A stretch of 64,000 nt of DNA from an uncultured Pelagibacteraceae bacterium (GCA_902610315.1 CACLVA010000003.1:62001-126000); one strand, 5' to 3'; shown: positions 9,098 through 17,610, counted from the stretch's first letter. Translations and numbers: made by a program. The notes: generated from the letters alone by a model not told the origin.

Positions 9098-10333
9098 ATG
9101 AAAGTTGCAGTCATTGGTTCAGGTATTTCAGGTCTTAGCGCTGCATACTTTCTATCAAAAAAATATAAAGTTGATTTATTTGAAAAAGAAGATCGTTTTG
9201 GAGGGCACTCTCACACAATTGATATTAAATTAAATGAAGATACAAATAAGATTCATGCAGATATTGGTTTTATTGTTTTTAATAAAAAAACTTATCCAAA
9301 TTTAATTAATTTTTTTAAAGAAATAGACGTAGACATAGAAAAAAGCAATATGAGCTTATCATTTATATCTAAAGACATAGATTTAGAATATTGTGGAAAA
9401 GGATTAAAAGGTATTTTCTCCCATAAAAAAAACTTATTTAATTTTGATTTTTTTAAAATGTTTTTAGAAATATTAAAATTTTATAAAAAAAGTTCTAAAT
9501 TAAATGAATTTAATGAAGATATAAGTCTAGGCGAATATCTAGCTAATGAAAAACATTCTGAGTATTTCATTAATTACCATTTAATTCCTATGGTATCCGC
9601 AATTTGGTCAATGCCACCCTATGATGCAAAAAAAATGCCAATTAAATTTTTTATGAATTTTTTTCAAAATCATGGTTTATTTAATTTAAGTAAAAGACCA
9701 CAATGGTACACAGTAAAAAACAGAAGTAGACAATACGTAAATAAAATAATAGAAAAAATTAGCGGTGAACATTTTAAAAATTACAAAATTCAAAAAATCA
9801 AAAGAATTTCAAATTTTGTGAGAATTTTTTATGGTTCAGAAAATGAATATTTTGATTACGATAAAGTTGTTATTGCTACTCATGCTGATGAAGCAAAACA
9901 AATGATAGAAGACAAATCTAAAGAAGAATCTAAAATTTTGGGAAGTTTTCAATATAGAAAAAATTTAGCCATAATTCACTCAGATGAAGTAGTTATGCCT
10001 CAAAAAAGATTTAATTGGTCTGCTTGGAACACATCAATTTCTAAAAAAAATAGTTCTGTAACTTATTGGTTAAATTTACTCCAAAATTTCAAAATAAATA
10101 AAAATATCTTTTTAACGCTCAATCCTTTTGAACAGATAAATAAAGATAAAATAATAAAGAAAGTTGAATTTACTCACCCTTACTATGATCATAATACACT
10201 AAAAAATCAGAAAAACTTACATTTGATACAAAACAAAAAAAATATATTATTTTGTGGTAGTTACTTTGGTTATGGATTTCATGAAGATGGCATTAAATCT
10301 ACATTAGAAATGATTAAATTTTTCAATGATTAA
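9098..10333 (+). CDS. FAD/NAD(P)-binding oxidoreductase (amine-oxidase-like)
   Basis: A 411-aa flavoprotein with an N-terminal dinucleotide fold, VIGSGISGLSAAYFL (Gly7, Gly9, Gly12), then an acidic residue and RFGGHSHT as in the flavin amine oxidase/desaturase superfamily. The C-terminus has the FAD-contacting FCGSYFGYGFHEDG stretch. Genes of this type regularly sit beside DUF1365 and Cfa-type methyltransferases. In Rhodobacter, related clusters belong to the RpoE-ChrR singlet-oxygen response and flavoenzymes take part in furan fatty-acid formation. A role in oxidising or desaturating a membrane acyl chain is therefore inferred, not shown. It overlaps the DUF1365 gene by 8 nt. Confidence 0.8.
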   Translation: MKVAVIGSGISGLSAAYFLSKKYKVDLFEKEDRFGGHSHTIDIKLNEDTNKIHADIGFIVFNKKTYPNLINFFKEIDVDIEKSNMSLSFISKDIDLEYCGKGLKGIFSHKKNLFNFDFFKMFLEILKFYKKSSKLNEFNEDISLGEYLANEKHSEYFINYHLIPMVSAIWSMPPYDAKKMPIKFFMNFFQNHGLFNLSKRPQWYTVKNRSRQYVNKIIEKISGEHFKNYKIQKIKRISNFVRIFYGSENEYFDYDKVVIATHADEAKQMIEDKSKEESKILGSFQYRKNLAIIHSDEVVMPQKRFNWSAWNTSISKKNSSVTYWLNLLQNFKINKNIFLTLNPFEQINKDKIIKKVEFTHPYYDHNTLKNQKNLHLIQNKKNILFCGSYFGYGFHEDGIKSTLEMIKFFND

Positions 10334-11093
10334 TAATTCTTGTATTTATATTGGGAGCGTAATTCATAAAAGATTTAAACCTAAGAAACATTTTTTTAAA
10401 TATAGTGTTTTTTCTCTTTTCTTAGATCTAGATGAAATAAATGAACTTGATCAGAAAATTCCTTTTTTTTCATACAATAAATTTAATGTTTTAAGTTTTT
10501 TTGACAAAGACCATGGTTATAGAGATGGCTCATCAATTAAAGATTGGTTAATTCATGTATTACAAAAAAAAAATATTTCTACAATAAATATTAAAATCAA
10601 AGTATTATGCTATCCAAGAATATTCGGTTATGTTTTTAATCCATTGAGTATTTTTTTTATCTACGATGCAGACTCAAACCCAATAGCAATATTATACGAG
10701 GTTAAAAATACTTTTGGGGAACAACATACTTATGTCTTTAAAACCGATATAAAAAATAAACAGATCTTTAATAACTGTAAAAAGAAATTTTATGTATCAC
10801 CTTTTATGGATTTAGAATCAAAATATTTTTTTAAAGTGCTGATTCCTAACGAAAGACTTTCGGTAATCATCGATCAGAGAGACAAACAGGGAAAACTATT
10901 ATTTGCTTCACAAGATGGTGAAAGAGTAAAATTAAGCTCAAAAAATCTGCTTATATCGTATCTAAAGCATCCTTTAATGACCCTCAAAATAATTTCAGCA
11001 ATACATTATGAGGCATTAAAACTTTGGATCAAAGGCATTAAATTGGTTAAAAAGAACTTAAAAATTAAAAACAATACTAGTTACGAAAATTAA
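10326..11093 (+). CDS. DUF1365 family protein
   Basis: A 255-aa protein of the DUF1365 family. It begins with the typical IYIGSVIHKRFKPKKHFFKYSVF and has the conserved RIFGYVFNPLSIFFIYD and EVKNTFGEQH blocks, then YVSPFMDLE. No catalytic mechanism is established for the family. Its consistent position between a flavoprotein and a cyclopropane-fatty-acid-synthase homologue suggests work on lipids. It overlaps the flavoprotein by 8 nt and cfa by one base (TAATG). A near-universal three-gene set, so the family call is firm while the activity is open. Confidence 0.85.
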   Translation: MINNSCIYIGSVIHKRFKPKKHFFKYSVFSLFLDLDEINELDQKIPFFSYNKFNVLSFFDKDHGYRDGSSIKDWLIHVLQKKNISTINIKIKVLCYPRIFGYVFNPLSIFFIYDADSNPIAILYEVKNTFGEQHTYVFKTDIKNKQIFNNCKKKFYVSPFMDLESKYFFKVLIPNERLSVIIDQRDKQGKLLFASQDGERVKLSSKNLLISYLKHPLMTLKIISAIHYEALKLWIKGIKLVKKNLKIKNNTSYEN

Positions 11094-12268
11094 TGATTAA
11101 TATTTTTTCAAAAAAAATTGCTTTTTCAGCTTTAAAAATGATTAAGTACGGAAAGATCATAGTAACAGATTATGATCAAAGCAAACATATATTTGGTAAC
11201 GACGATAATTTAATTGTTTTTGTAAAAATTAATAGATCAGATTTCTTTAAAAAGATAATATCAAAAGGTAGCATTGGTATGGCAGAGGCTTACATGAATA
11301 ATGAATTTGAAACTGATAACTTATCAAAGTTGATAGAATTAACTGCTAAAAATATTGAAATTGTACATAAATTTTCAGGTATTTTAGATCTATCTTTTAT
11401 TAATTATGTAAAAAATATTTTTAATAAAAATACGAAATCAAACAGTAAAAAAAATATCTCGAAACATTATGATTTAGGGAATGAGTTTTTTTCCCTTTGG
11501 TTAGACGATACTTTGACTTACTCTAGTGCTATTTTCGAAAATGATAAGTTAGATTTGGAAAAAGCACAAATAAACAAATATAAAAAATTAACTTCACTTA
11601 TTAAGCCTAAAATTGGAGACAAAGTTTTAGAAATAGGTTGCGGATGGGGCGGTTTCGCAGAATTCATAGGAAAAAACTATGATGTTAAACTAGATTGTAT
11701 AACAATTTCAAAAAAACAATTCGATTACGCTAAAAATAGAATTTATAAAATTGGTCTTAACGAAAAAATAAATATTAAAATGCAAGATTATAGAGATGTA
11801 AAAAATAAATATAATTCAATTGCTTCAATTGAAATGATTGAAGCGGTGGGACAAGATTATCTTAAAAATTATTTTCAAAGTATTAAAAAGTATTTAAAAA
11901 ATGATGGAAAAGCAGCAATTCAGGCAATCACGATCGATGATAAATTATTTAATAGATATAAAAAAAAAGAAGATTTTATTCAAAAATATATTTTTCCAGG
12001 TGGATTTCTTCCATCAAAAAATTCCTTAGTTGAATACGCAAAAAAAACTGGCCTAGAGTTTACACAATGTAATTCTTATGGAGTGCATTACAGCAATACT
12101 CTTAAAATATGGAGAGAAAAATTTTTTAAAAGCTGGGAACATATATCTAAGCAAGGTTTTGATAACACATTTAAGAGAATGTGGAATTTCTATTTATCTT
12201 ACTGTGAAGCTGGCTTTAGATCAAAAAATATTGATTTAATACAGTTCTCTTTACTTAAAAATAAATAA
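11093..12268 (+). CDS. cfa: cyclopropane-fatty-acyl-phospholipid synthase family methyltransferase
   Basis: SAM-dependent enzyme that methylates or cyclopropanates the double bond of unsaturated acyl chains in membrane phospholipids. The 391 aa show the Cfa signatures: ISKHYDLGNEFFSLWLD near 122, TYSSAIF near 142, the SAM motif VLEIGCGWGGFAE near 178, SIEMIEAVG near 250 and FPGGFLPS near 300. Whether the product is a cyclopropane, a methylated or a furan-type acyl chain cannot be decided from sequence. Third gene of the flavoprotein-DUF1365-cfa set and followed after one base by a DUF3833 lipoprotein gene. Confidence 0.88.
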   Translation: MINIFSKKIAFSALKMIKYGKIIVTDYDQSKHIFGNDDNLIVFVKINRSDFFKKIISKGSIGMAEAYMNNEFETDNLSKLIELTAKNIEIVHKFSGILDLSFINYVKNIFNKNTKSNSKKNISKHYDLGNEFFSLWLDDTLTYSSAIFENDKLDLEKAQINKYKKLTSLIKPKIGDKVLEIGCGWGGFAEFIGKNYDVKLDCITISKKQFDYAKNRIYKIGLNEKINIKMQDYRDVKNKYNSIASIEMIEAVGQDYLKNYFQSIKKYLKNDGKAAIQAITIDDKLFNRYKKKEDFIQKYIFPGGFLPSKNSLVEYAKKTGLEFTQCNSYGVHYSNTLKIWREKFFKSWEHISKQGFDNTFKRMWNFYLSYCEAGFRSKNIDLIQFSLLKNK

Positions 12269-12269
12269 T

Positions 12270-12803
12270 ATGAAATTAATAAAATCAATTCTATTGATTA
12301 TTGCCTTGTCCTTAGTTACAAGCTGTTCAAATAATATGAAGCCAGAAGATTTTAAAAATACCGAGCCTACCTTACTAATCGAGGAATATTTTAATGGTAA
12401 AGTGAAGGCATGGGGCATCCTACAAGACAGAAGCGGAAAGGTGACACGCCAATTCAAAGCAGATCTAATTGGTTCCTTTAATGAAAATATTATTACATTA
12501 GATGAAGACTTTTATTGGACTGATGGTGAAAAACAAAAAAGAACTTGGAAAATAAAAAAAATAGATAATAATAATTATATAGGAACAGCGCCTGATGTAG
12601 TTGGAGAAGCAACCGGCGTGCAATATGGATCAGCATTTAAATTTAAATATGATTTATTAGTTCCATTCAAAAATAAAAATATCAAAGTTTCATTTGATGA
12701 TTGGATATTTAAACAAGATGAAAAAGTTGCAATCAATAGAGCGACTTTAACTAAATTTGGTTTTAAAGTTGGGGAGTTGACCGTCTTTTTTATGAGAGAC
12801 TAA
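12270..12803 (+). CDS. DUF3833 family lipoprotein
   Basis: A 177-aa protein with a lipoprotein signal peptide, hydrophobic residues 4-16 followed by the lipobox LVTSC with Cys19. The rest matches DUF3833: EEYFNGKVKAWGILQDRSG, then FYWTDGEKQKRTW and a C-terminal LTKFGFKVGELTVFF, a lipocalin-like beta protein. Such proteins regularly accompany Cfa/DUF1365 genes and may handle or bind modified lipids at the membrane (inference). Its stop overlaps the stop of the convergent SDR gene (CTAA, 12800-12803). Confidence 0.82.
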   Translation: MKLIKSILLIIALSLVTSCSNNMKPEDFKNTEPTLLIEEYFNGKVKAWGILQDRSGKVTRQFKADLIGSFNENIITLDEDFYWTDGEKQKRTWKIKKIDNNNYIGTAPDVVGEATGVQYGSAFKFKYDLLVPFKNKNIKVSFDDWIFKQDEKVAINRATLTKFGFKVGELTVFFMRD

Positions 12804-13558
12804 TCGACAATCTTTTTCATACCTTTTTCAATTATTTTAAAATACAGCCCATTTGGTATTACTTTTAAGACCTTCATTATAGATGTGAAAGACTTTGGAA
12901 AATGTATTTCAAAACCTTTATTTTTTGTTAGACCTTTAAACATTTGATCTGCAGCAAACTCTGGAGATTTAATCATTGGCATTGGAAAATCATTTTTATC
13001 AGTCATTGGTGTTTTTATAAAGCCAGGACTTACAAGAGAAACACGAACATTAAATCTTTTTAGATCAAAGTATAAACTTTCTGCAAAACTACTTAGGGCA
13101 GATTTAGACGCACAATATGCACCTGCAGCAGGCAAACCCCTGTAACCTGCTACTGAAGACACTATAGATATATGACCTGATTTTCTATTTTTATAATAAT
13201 CGTATACAGAATTTATTGAGTGTAAGGTACCAAAAAAATTAACTTCCATAATCTTCTTAACCTTCTCAAGATTCAAACTTTTCTCTGATTTTGGATCATG
13301 AATACCTGTACAGAATACAGATATATCAATCTCCCCAATTTTATTTTTAATATTTTCGAAAACATTTTTACACATTTCACTATTTGTAACGTCTAAAGGA
13401 AATGGCATTATATTCTCATTACTTTGAGATATTTCATTTAACAAATTTTCTCTTCTCGCTGAAATTGCTACTTTCCAACCTTCTTTTGCAAATTTTAAAG
13501 CTAGTGCTTTACCAATCCCACTACTAGCTCCAGTTATCCATATTGATTTATTATTCAT
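12800..13558 (-). CDS. short-chain dehydrogenase/reductase
   Basis: A 252-aa classical SDR with the NAD(P) motif TGASSGIG at 9-16, and the catalytic Ser134/135, Tyr148 and Lys152 (AYCASKSAL). The C-terminal extension is basic and amphipathic. An SDR of this sort recurs in clusters with Cfa, DUF1365 and DUF3833, so a lipid substrate is plausible but unproven. It is transcribed toward the lipoprotein gene. Its ATG is only 6 nt from the first ATG of the divergent TspO gene, so its promoter must lie inside the neighbour's coding region or the two overlap. Confidence 0.87.
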   Translation of the reverse strand: MNNKSIWITGASSGIGKALALKFAKEGWKVAISARRENLLNEISQSNENIMPFPLDVTNSEMCKNVFENIKNKIGEIDISVFCTGIHDPKSEKSLNLEKVKKIMEVNFFGTLHSINSVYDYYKNRKSGHISIVSSVAGYRGLPAAGAYCASKSALSSFAESLYFDLKRFNVRVSLVSPGFIKTPMTDKNDFPMPMIKSPEFAADQMFKGLTKNKGFEIHFPKSFTSIMKVLKVIPNGLYFKIIEKGMKKIVD

Positions 13559-13564
13559 ATAAAA

Positions 13565-14047
13565 ATGATGTATAATATGAATATGTTAAAAAATAAATTT
13601 ATATCTTTTATTATATTTGCAATAATTACTTATTCTGCATCATTTATAGGAAGTATAGCGACAATTTCTTACAAAGAGCCATGGTATTCGACCTTAAATA
13701 AATCTTTTTTAACACCCCCGGATTGGGTATTTGCTCCAGTTTGGACAATATTATATCTTTTTATGGCTATAGCCATTTGGTCAGCTTGGCATAAAAATTA
13801 TAATATAAATTTAGTTTTAATCTACTTAATTCATTTATGTTTTAATACAACTTGGAGTATAGTTTTTTTTGTTTTCCACAACATTGAATTAGCTTTATTA
13901 AATTTAATAGTAATATTAACATTTATAGCAATATTAACTTTTAAATATAAAAAAATAAATAATTTAAGTTTTTATCTAATGATTCCGTATTTACTTTGGA
14001 GCTGTTATGCATTAATTCTTAATTTTACTTTAGTTTTATTAAATTGA
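13565..14047 (+). CDS. tspO: TspO/MBR family membrane protein
   Basis: Five-helix tryptophan-rich membrane protein of the TspO/translocator family, 160 aa. Diagnostic features are KPWY-like EPWYSTLNKSFLTPPDW near 37, VFAPVWTILYLFMAIA, a WSAWH turn and NTTWS. TspO proteins bind porphyrins and other tetrapyrroles and in alphaproteobacteria modulate light and oxidative-stress responses. The start is uncertain: ATGs occur at 13565, 13568, 13577 and 13583, the last giving MLKNKF directly before helix 1. The DAO-type gene follows after one base, so the two are probably cotranscribed. Confidence 0.9.
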   Translation: MMYNMNMLKNKFISFIIFAIITYSASFIGSIATISYKEPWYSTLNKSFLTPPDWVFAPVWTILYLFMAIAIWSAWHKNYNINLVLIYLIHLCFNTTWSIVFFVFHNIELALLNLIVILTFIAILTFKYKKINNLSFYLMIPYLLWSCYALILNFTLVLLN

Positions 14048-14048
14048 T

Positions 14049-15152
14049 ATGGATGACATAGTAGTAGTTGGTGGTGGAATAATTGGAGCGTCCACAGCTT
14101 ATTTTCTCTCTAAGGAAGGCAGAAAAGTAAAAGTAATTGAAAAAGATCCAACCTACAAAAAAGCCTCATTTCCATTATCTTTAGGTGGTTTTAGAAGACA
14201 ATTTTTTCAAAAAGAGAACATCATGTTAGGAAAGTTTTCGAGAGAATTTTTGATAAATGTTCCTAGTGATCTAAAAACTAAAAATAATCCAAGCCCAACA
14301 GTCAGTATGGTCCCAAATGGCTACCTTTTACTTTTTGGACCAGAACATGCTCAAGAACAGTATTTAGCTTTAGAAAATCATAAAGCTTGTGAGGCTGGTA
14401 CAAAAAATATTAAAGGTTCAGAATTAAAACAAGTATTTCCATATATAAGTGAAGAGGGTATAGAAACAGCAACTTACTCTGATACAAAAATTGAGGGTTG
14501 GATAGACCCATATTTATTTCATAATGCTTTGAAAAATAAAGCTATAGAATTAGGCGCAGAATTTACTAAAGGAGATGTAAAAAGTTTAAAAGAAATTAAA
14601 GCAAATGCAATAGTATCTGCTGCAGGTTGTTGGACTAATGAACTTTTAAATGATATTCCAGTTTTTCCTCAAAAGCATACTGTTTTTAGATTTAAATGCC
14701 CTAAACATATTCCTGAAATGCCATTAACAGGTGATTTAACAACAGGAGTATATTGGAGACCTGAAGGTAAAGAATATTTAGCTGGATCACCGAAGCCTGT
14801 ATGGGATGCTGATGATTTAGAACCAGAATGGAATGATTTTGAAGAATTAGTTTGGCCAGGCTTAGCAAAAAGAATTTCAGTTTTTGAAGAAATTAAAATG
14901 ACTGGCGCTTGGGCTGGTTACTATGATTGTAATAAACTGGATAATAATGCAGTAGTCGGAAAACACCCAGGGTATAAAAATGTGTATATGGCATCTGGAT
15001 TTACTGGAAGAGGTTTAATGCAAGCACCTGGTATTGGTAGAGCTTTGACAGAATTGATTACAACAGGGTCTTATCAAACAATCGATTTAGGTTGTTTTTC
15101 TGTTGAGAGAGTATTAAAACATGAGGAGAGAGTAGAACCTTACGTTTTATAA
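14049..15152 (+). CDS. FAD-dependent oxidoreductase, DAO family
   Basis: A 367-aa D-amino-acid-oxidase-type flavoprotein with VVVGGGIIGASTAYFL (Gly8, Gly10, Gly13) at the N-terminus, IEKDP as the ribose-binding end of strand 2, SAAGCW in the middle and the FAD-closing GFTGRGLMQAPGIGRALTELI at the C-terminus. Relatives include sarcosine and dimethylglycine oxidases/dehydrogenases and FOXRED1-like proteins. SAR11 bacteria demethylate glycine betaine and related compounds, so an N-methyl-amine substrate is plausible, but no residue seen here fixes it. It faces a small membrane ORF and formate dehydrogenase on the other strand. Confidence 0.82.
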   Translation: MDDIVVVGGGIIGASTAYFLSKEGRKVKVIEKDPTYKKASFPLSLGGFRRQFFQKENIMLGKFSREFLINVPSDLKTKNNPSPTVSMVPNGYLLLFGPEHAQEQYLALENHKACEAGTKNIKGSELKQVFPYISEEGIETATYSDTKIEGWIDPYLFHNALKNKAIELGAEFTKGDVKSLKEIKANAIVSAAGCWTNELLNDIPVFPQKHTVFRFKCPKHIPEMPLTGDLTTGVYWRPEGKEYLAGSPKPVWDADDLEPEWNDFEELVWPGLAKRISVFEEIKMTGAWAGYYDCNKLDNNAVVGKHPGYKNVYMASGFTGRGLMQAPGIGRALTELITTGSYQTIDLGCFSVERVLKHEERVEPYVL

Positions 15153-15156
15153 TTAT

Positions 15157-15330
15157 TTATTCTCCAATTTTTCTTACAAATAATCCTAATATCCCATTAA
15201 ATAATGATACCAGTATAATGATAAATTGACCTTTAAAAGAATAAAAGTCAAAAGATGGATAAAAACTTATAGCAACACTAAAAAATAAATAAGTTAAAAT
15301 AAAAGGTTTTAAAAATTTTTTTATTTTCAA
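15157..15330 (-). CDS. 57-aa membrane protein, hypothetical
   Basis: An uninterrupted frame from a TTG at 15330 to a TAA at 15157. It fills the 180-bp space after formate dehydrogenase, starting 2 nt past that gene's stop and ending 4 nt from the convergent DAO gene. It predicts a basic N-terminus (KIKKFLKP) and two hydrophobic segments (about 10-24 and 35-52), ending VRKIGE. Every other convergent junction in the window is 2 nt or less or overlapping, so a real gene here fits the layout. No family is recognised and the TTG start is the weak point. Confidence 0.5.
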   Translation of the reverse strand: MKIKKFLKPFILTYLFFSVAISFYPSFDFYSFKGQFIIILVSLFNGILGLFVRKIGE

Positions 15331-15332
15331 AT

Positions 15333-16532
15333 TTAATTTTTCTTGTATTTAGCAGCCTCCTCCGAACCACTTGTTGCTGAGCCTTTACTATATGAGTGTG
15401 CGCCCATTCCAGCTAATTGCCCATCTTTTACAATTAAATACTGATCTCTGATAGGTTTTTTATCAAAAAAACATTCTAGAATTTCTCTTACACCATCTGC
15501 ATATCTTGCTTGAGCTGATAATGATGTCCCAGATGTGTGGGGAGTCATTCCATGACTAGGCATACTTCTCCAAACGTGATCATTAGGAGCTGGTTGCGGA
15601 AACCAGACATCACCAGCATAGCCACTTAGTTGGCCTGATTTTAGAGCTTCTGCAATATCATCTTTATTACAAATTTTTCCTCTTGCAGTATTCACGATAT
15701 ACGCGCCTTTCTTCATTTTGCTAATCAAATCTTTATTAAAAAGATTTTCAGTTTCAGGGTGTAGCGGACAATTAATTGTAACTACATCACAAACTTTAAC
15801 CATAGATTCAACTGAGTCATGAAATGTTAAATTTAATTCCTTTTCAACACTGTCTGGTAATTTATGTCTATCAAAATAGTGTAAATGAACATCGAACGGC
15901 TTCATTTTTCTTAATGCATCAAGTCCAATTCTTCCAGCTGCTACTGTTCCTATATGCATTCCTTCGACATCATAACTTCTGTGGACTGCATCAGCTATAT
16001 TCCAACCCCCTTCGTTTACTATTCTGTGTTGGTTATGATAATCTCTAACCATTGAAACAATCATCATTACTATGTGTTCTGCCACAGATCTTGAATTACA
16101 AAAAGTAACTTCAACTACGTCAATTTTGTTATCCATAGCAGCTTGTAAATCAACATGATCTGATCCTATACCTGCGGTTATTGCCATCTTTAAATTCTTC
16201 GCTTTTTTAATTCTCTCTGCAGTTAAGTAATAAGGAAAAAACGGCTGCGAGATAACTATATCTGCATCAACTATATGTTTGTCAGCTTCACATCCATCAC
16301 CGTCTTTGCTATTAGTAACTATAAATTCGTGACCATTGCTCTCTAAAAATTTTCTAAGTCCTAATTCTCCTGAAACACATCCCAGTAATTGACCAGGAGT
16401 AAAATCTCTACCTTTTGGGGTAGGTAAACTCATTCCATCAGGATATTTTTCTAATTTTGGTAAATCTGATAAAGGATAAGACTTCGGCATTCCTCCTTTT
16501 GGGTCGTCATATAATACACATAATATTTTCAT
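15333..16532 (-). CDS. fdh: NAD-dependent formate dehydrogenase
   Basis: Metal-free D-2-hydroxyacid-dehydrogenase-type enzyme that oxidises formate to CO2 and makes NADH. At 399 aa it is almost colinear with Pseudomonas sp. 101 FDH: substrate Asn146, NAD motif AAGRIG at 198-203, NAD-selecting Asp221, catalytic Arg284 and His332 (PHTSGTSLSAQARY) fall at the same numbers, and the GGMP loop is at 13-16. A good ribosome-binding site (AAGGAG) precedes the ATG. It would close the oxidation of C1 units, linking functionally with gcvTHP and the DAO-type oxidase nearby. Confidence 0.95.
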   Translation of the reverse strand: MKILCVLYDDPKGGMPKSYPLSDLPKLEKYPDGMSLPTPKGRDFTPGQLLGCVSGELGLRKFLESNGHEFIVTNSKDGDGCEADKHIVDADIVISQPFFPYYLTAERIKKAKNLKMAITAGIGSDHVDLQAAMDNKIDVVEVTFCNSRSVAEHIVMMIVSMVRDYHNQHRIVNEGGWNIADAVHRSYDVEGMHIGTVAAGRIGLDALRKMKPFDVHLHYFDRHKLPDSVEKELNLTFHDSVESMVKVCDVVTINCPLHPETENLFNKDLISKMKKGAYIVNTARGKICNKDDIAEALKSGQLSGYAGDVWFPQPAPNDHVWRSMPSHGMTPHTSGTSLSAQARYADGVREILECFFDKKPIRDQYLIVKDGQLAGMGAHSYSKGSATSGSEEAAKYKKN

Positions 16533-16596
16533 TTTTTCTCCTTAAATTTTTTAAGAATGTCTTTTTGACAAATTAGTCTATCATGAAAAAGTATAC

Positions 16597-17070
16597 TCAA
16601 GCAAACAAATTATTTTTTGGATATTTTTTCTTAAGGATAAATCTGTTTAAAATAATTCCAAACACAATGACGATAATTGAACCGACCATAATGGGGTTTA
16701 AAAGATAATCAAAAGAAACAGACCCAAGAATTACTATTATTGGATTTCCACCTGCAGGTGGATGAGGGATATTAAAAAGTATCATGAGGCCAACTCCAAA
16801 TCCTACAGCCAAGGGTAAAATTATGAATAATGGTAATTGAATGAAAGAAACAAAAATTACTCCTACAAACGAAGTTAACAAGTGACCAAAAAAAATATTT
16901 TTTGGTTGTGCAAAAGGGCTATCTGGATAACCATAGAGTATAACCATAGTTGAACCAAATGATGCTATTAAAAAGACTCCATAATCAGTTTTATAAGTTA
17001 ACGCAGACAAAACACCAATTGTAAAAAAAGAAAATAGTCCCGCTAAAAATGATAGTTTAATTTTTTCCAT
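16597..17070 (-). CDS. HPP family membrane protein
   Basis: A 157-aa protein with about five hydrophobic segments and the family's defining HPPAGGNP motif (near 102), plus PFAQPKNIFFGHLL (near 52) and GSTMVILYGYP. Some HPP family proteins have been implicated in nitrite transport in cyanobacteria and chloroplasts, but the function of the bacterial group is not settled, so I do not assign a substrate. Its start overlaps the end of the NifU-like gene by 14 nt. Confidence 0.8.
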   Translation of the reverse strand: MEKIKLSFLAGLFSFFTIGVLSALTYKTDYGVFLIASFGSTMVILYGYPDSPFAQPKNIFFGHLLTSFVGVIFVSFIQLPLFIILPLAVGFGVGLMILFNIPHPPAGGNPIIVILGSVSFDYLLNPIMVGSIIVIVFGIILNRFILKKKYPKNNLFA

Positions 17071-17470
17071 AATCAGATTTTAAAATTTTTTTTAAAGTTT
17101 CAAAAGGCAATAATAAGCACTCTTTTCTAGAATAATTGTTTTCTGTTAAAATTTTTTTAAAAAAACTCAACCTTTTAATTATTTTATTTTCTTTTAATTT
17201 ATAAAAGTTAATTACATCATCGCATAAATCGAATACTTTATCAGAATTCATGTTAACTATTTTCTTACTTAATAGATTTACAGAAGCTTGGCAAAATACA
17301 CACGATTTACAATCGTAACCAATATCTTTAATTATTTTATTATTGATTAATAGCCTTATAGTTATCTCATCACCGCATATTGAATTTTTATTTTTAATCT
17401 CATGAGTATACTTTTTAAGTATTTTTTGGTTTTTATTGTCTGAGGCTATTTTTATAATTTGCAAATCCAT
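17057..17470 (-). CDS. NifU/IscU-like Fe-S scaffold protein
   Basis: A 137-aa protein with the three scaffold cysteines of the NifU N-terminal domain in order: Cys32 in ICGDE (with Asp34), Cys57 in KSCVFCQAS, and Cys118 in RKECLLLPF. These positions bind the nascent 2Fe-2S cluster in IscU/SufU. Extra cysteines (54, 60) surround the second ligand. No isc or suf genes adjoin it, and the downstream overlap with an HPP membrane gene is unusual. It could be SufU-like or a zinc-bound regulator of sulfur transfer, and sequence alone does not separate these. Confidence 0.72.
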   Translation of the reverse strand: MDLQIIKIASDNKNQKILKKYTHEIKNKNSICGDEITIRLLINNKIIKDIGYDCKSCVFCQASVNLLSKKIVNMNSDKVFDLCDDVINFYKLKENKIIKRLSFFKKILTENNYSRKECLLLPFETLKKILKSDYGKN

Positions 17471-17610
17471 CTGATGTTTTAATTCTCTAAATTATCAATA
17501 GACTATTTTAGTAAAAAAGCGAATTAAATTAACCCAAAATGACTTAGATTTTGGCTAATAATCATTAAAAATTAGTTGTTTAAAATATTAATTAATACTA
17601 AGAGTCTGAA

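Noticed and set aside
17471-17610. Possible tRNA or small RNA in the NifU/DMT spacer
   Set aside because: I see no cloverleaf, no T-loop consensus and no stable GC-containing helices; it is probably just promoter space.
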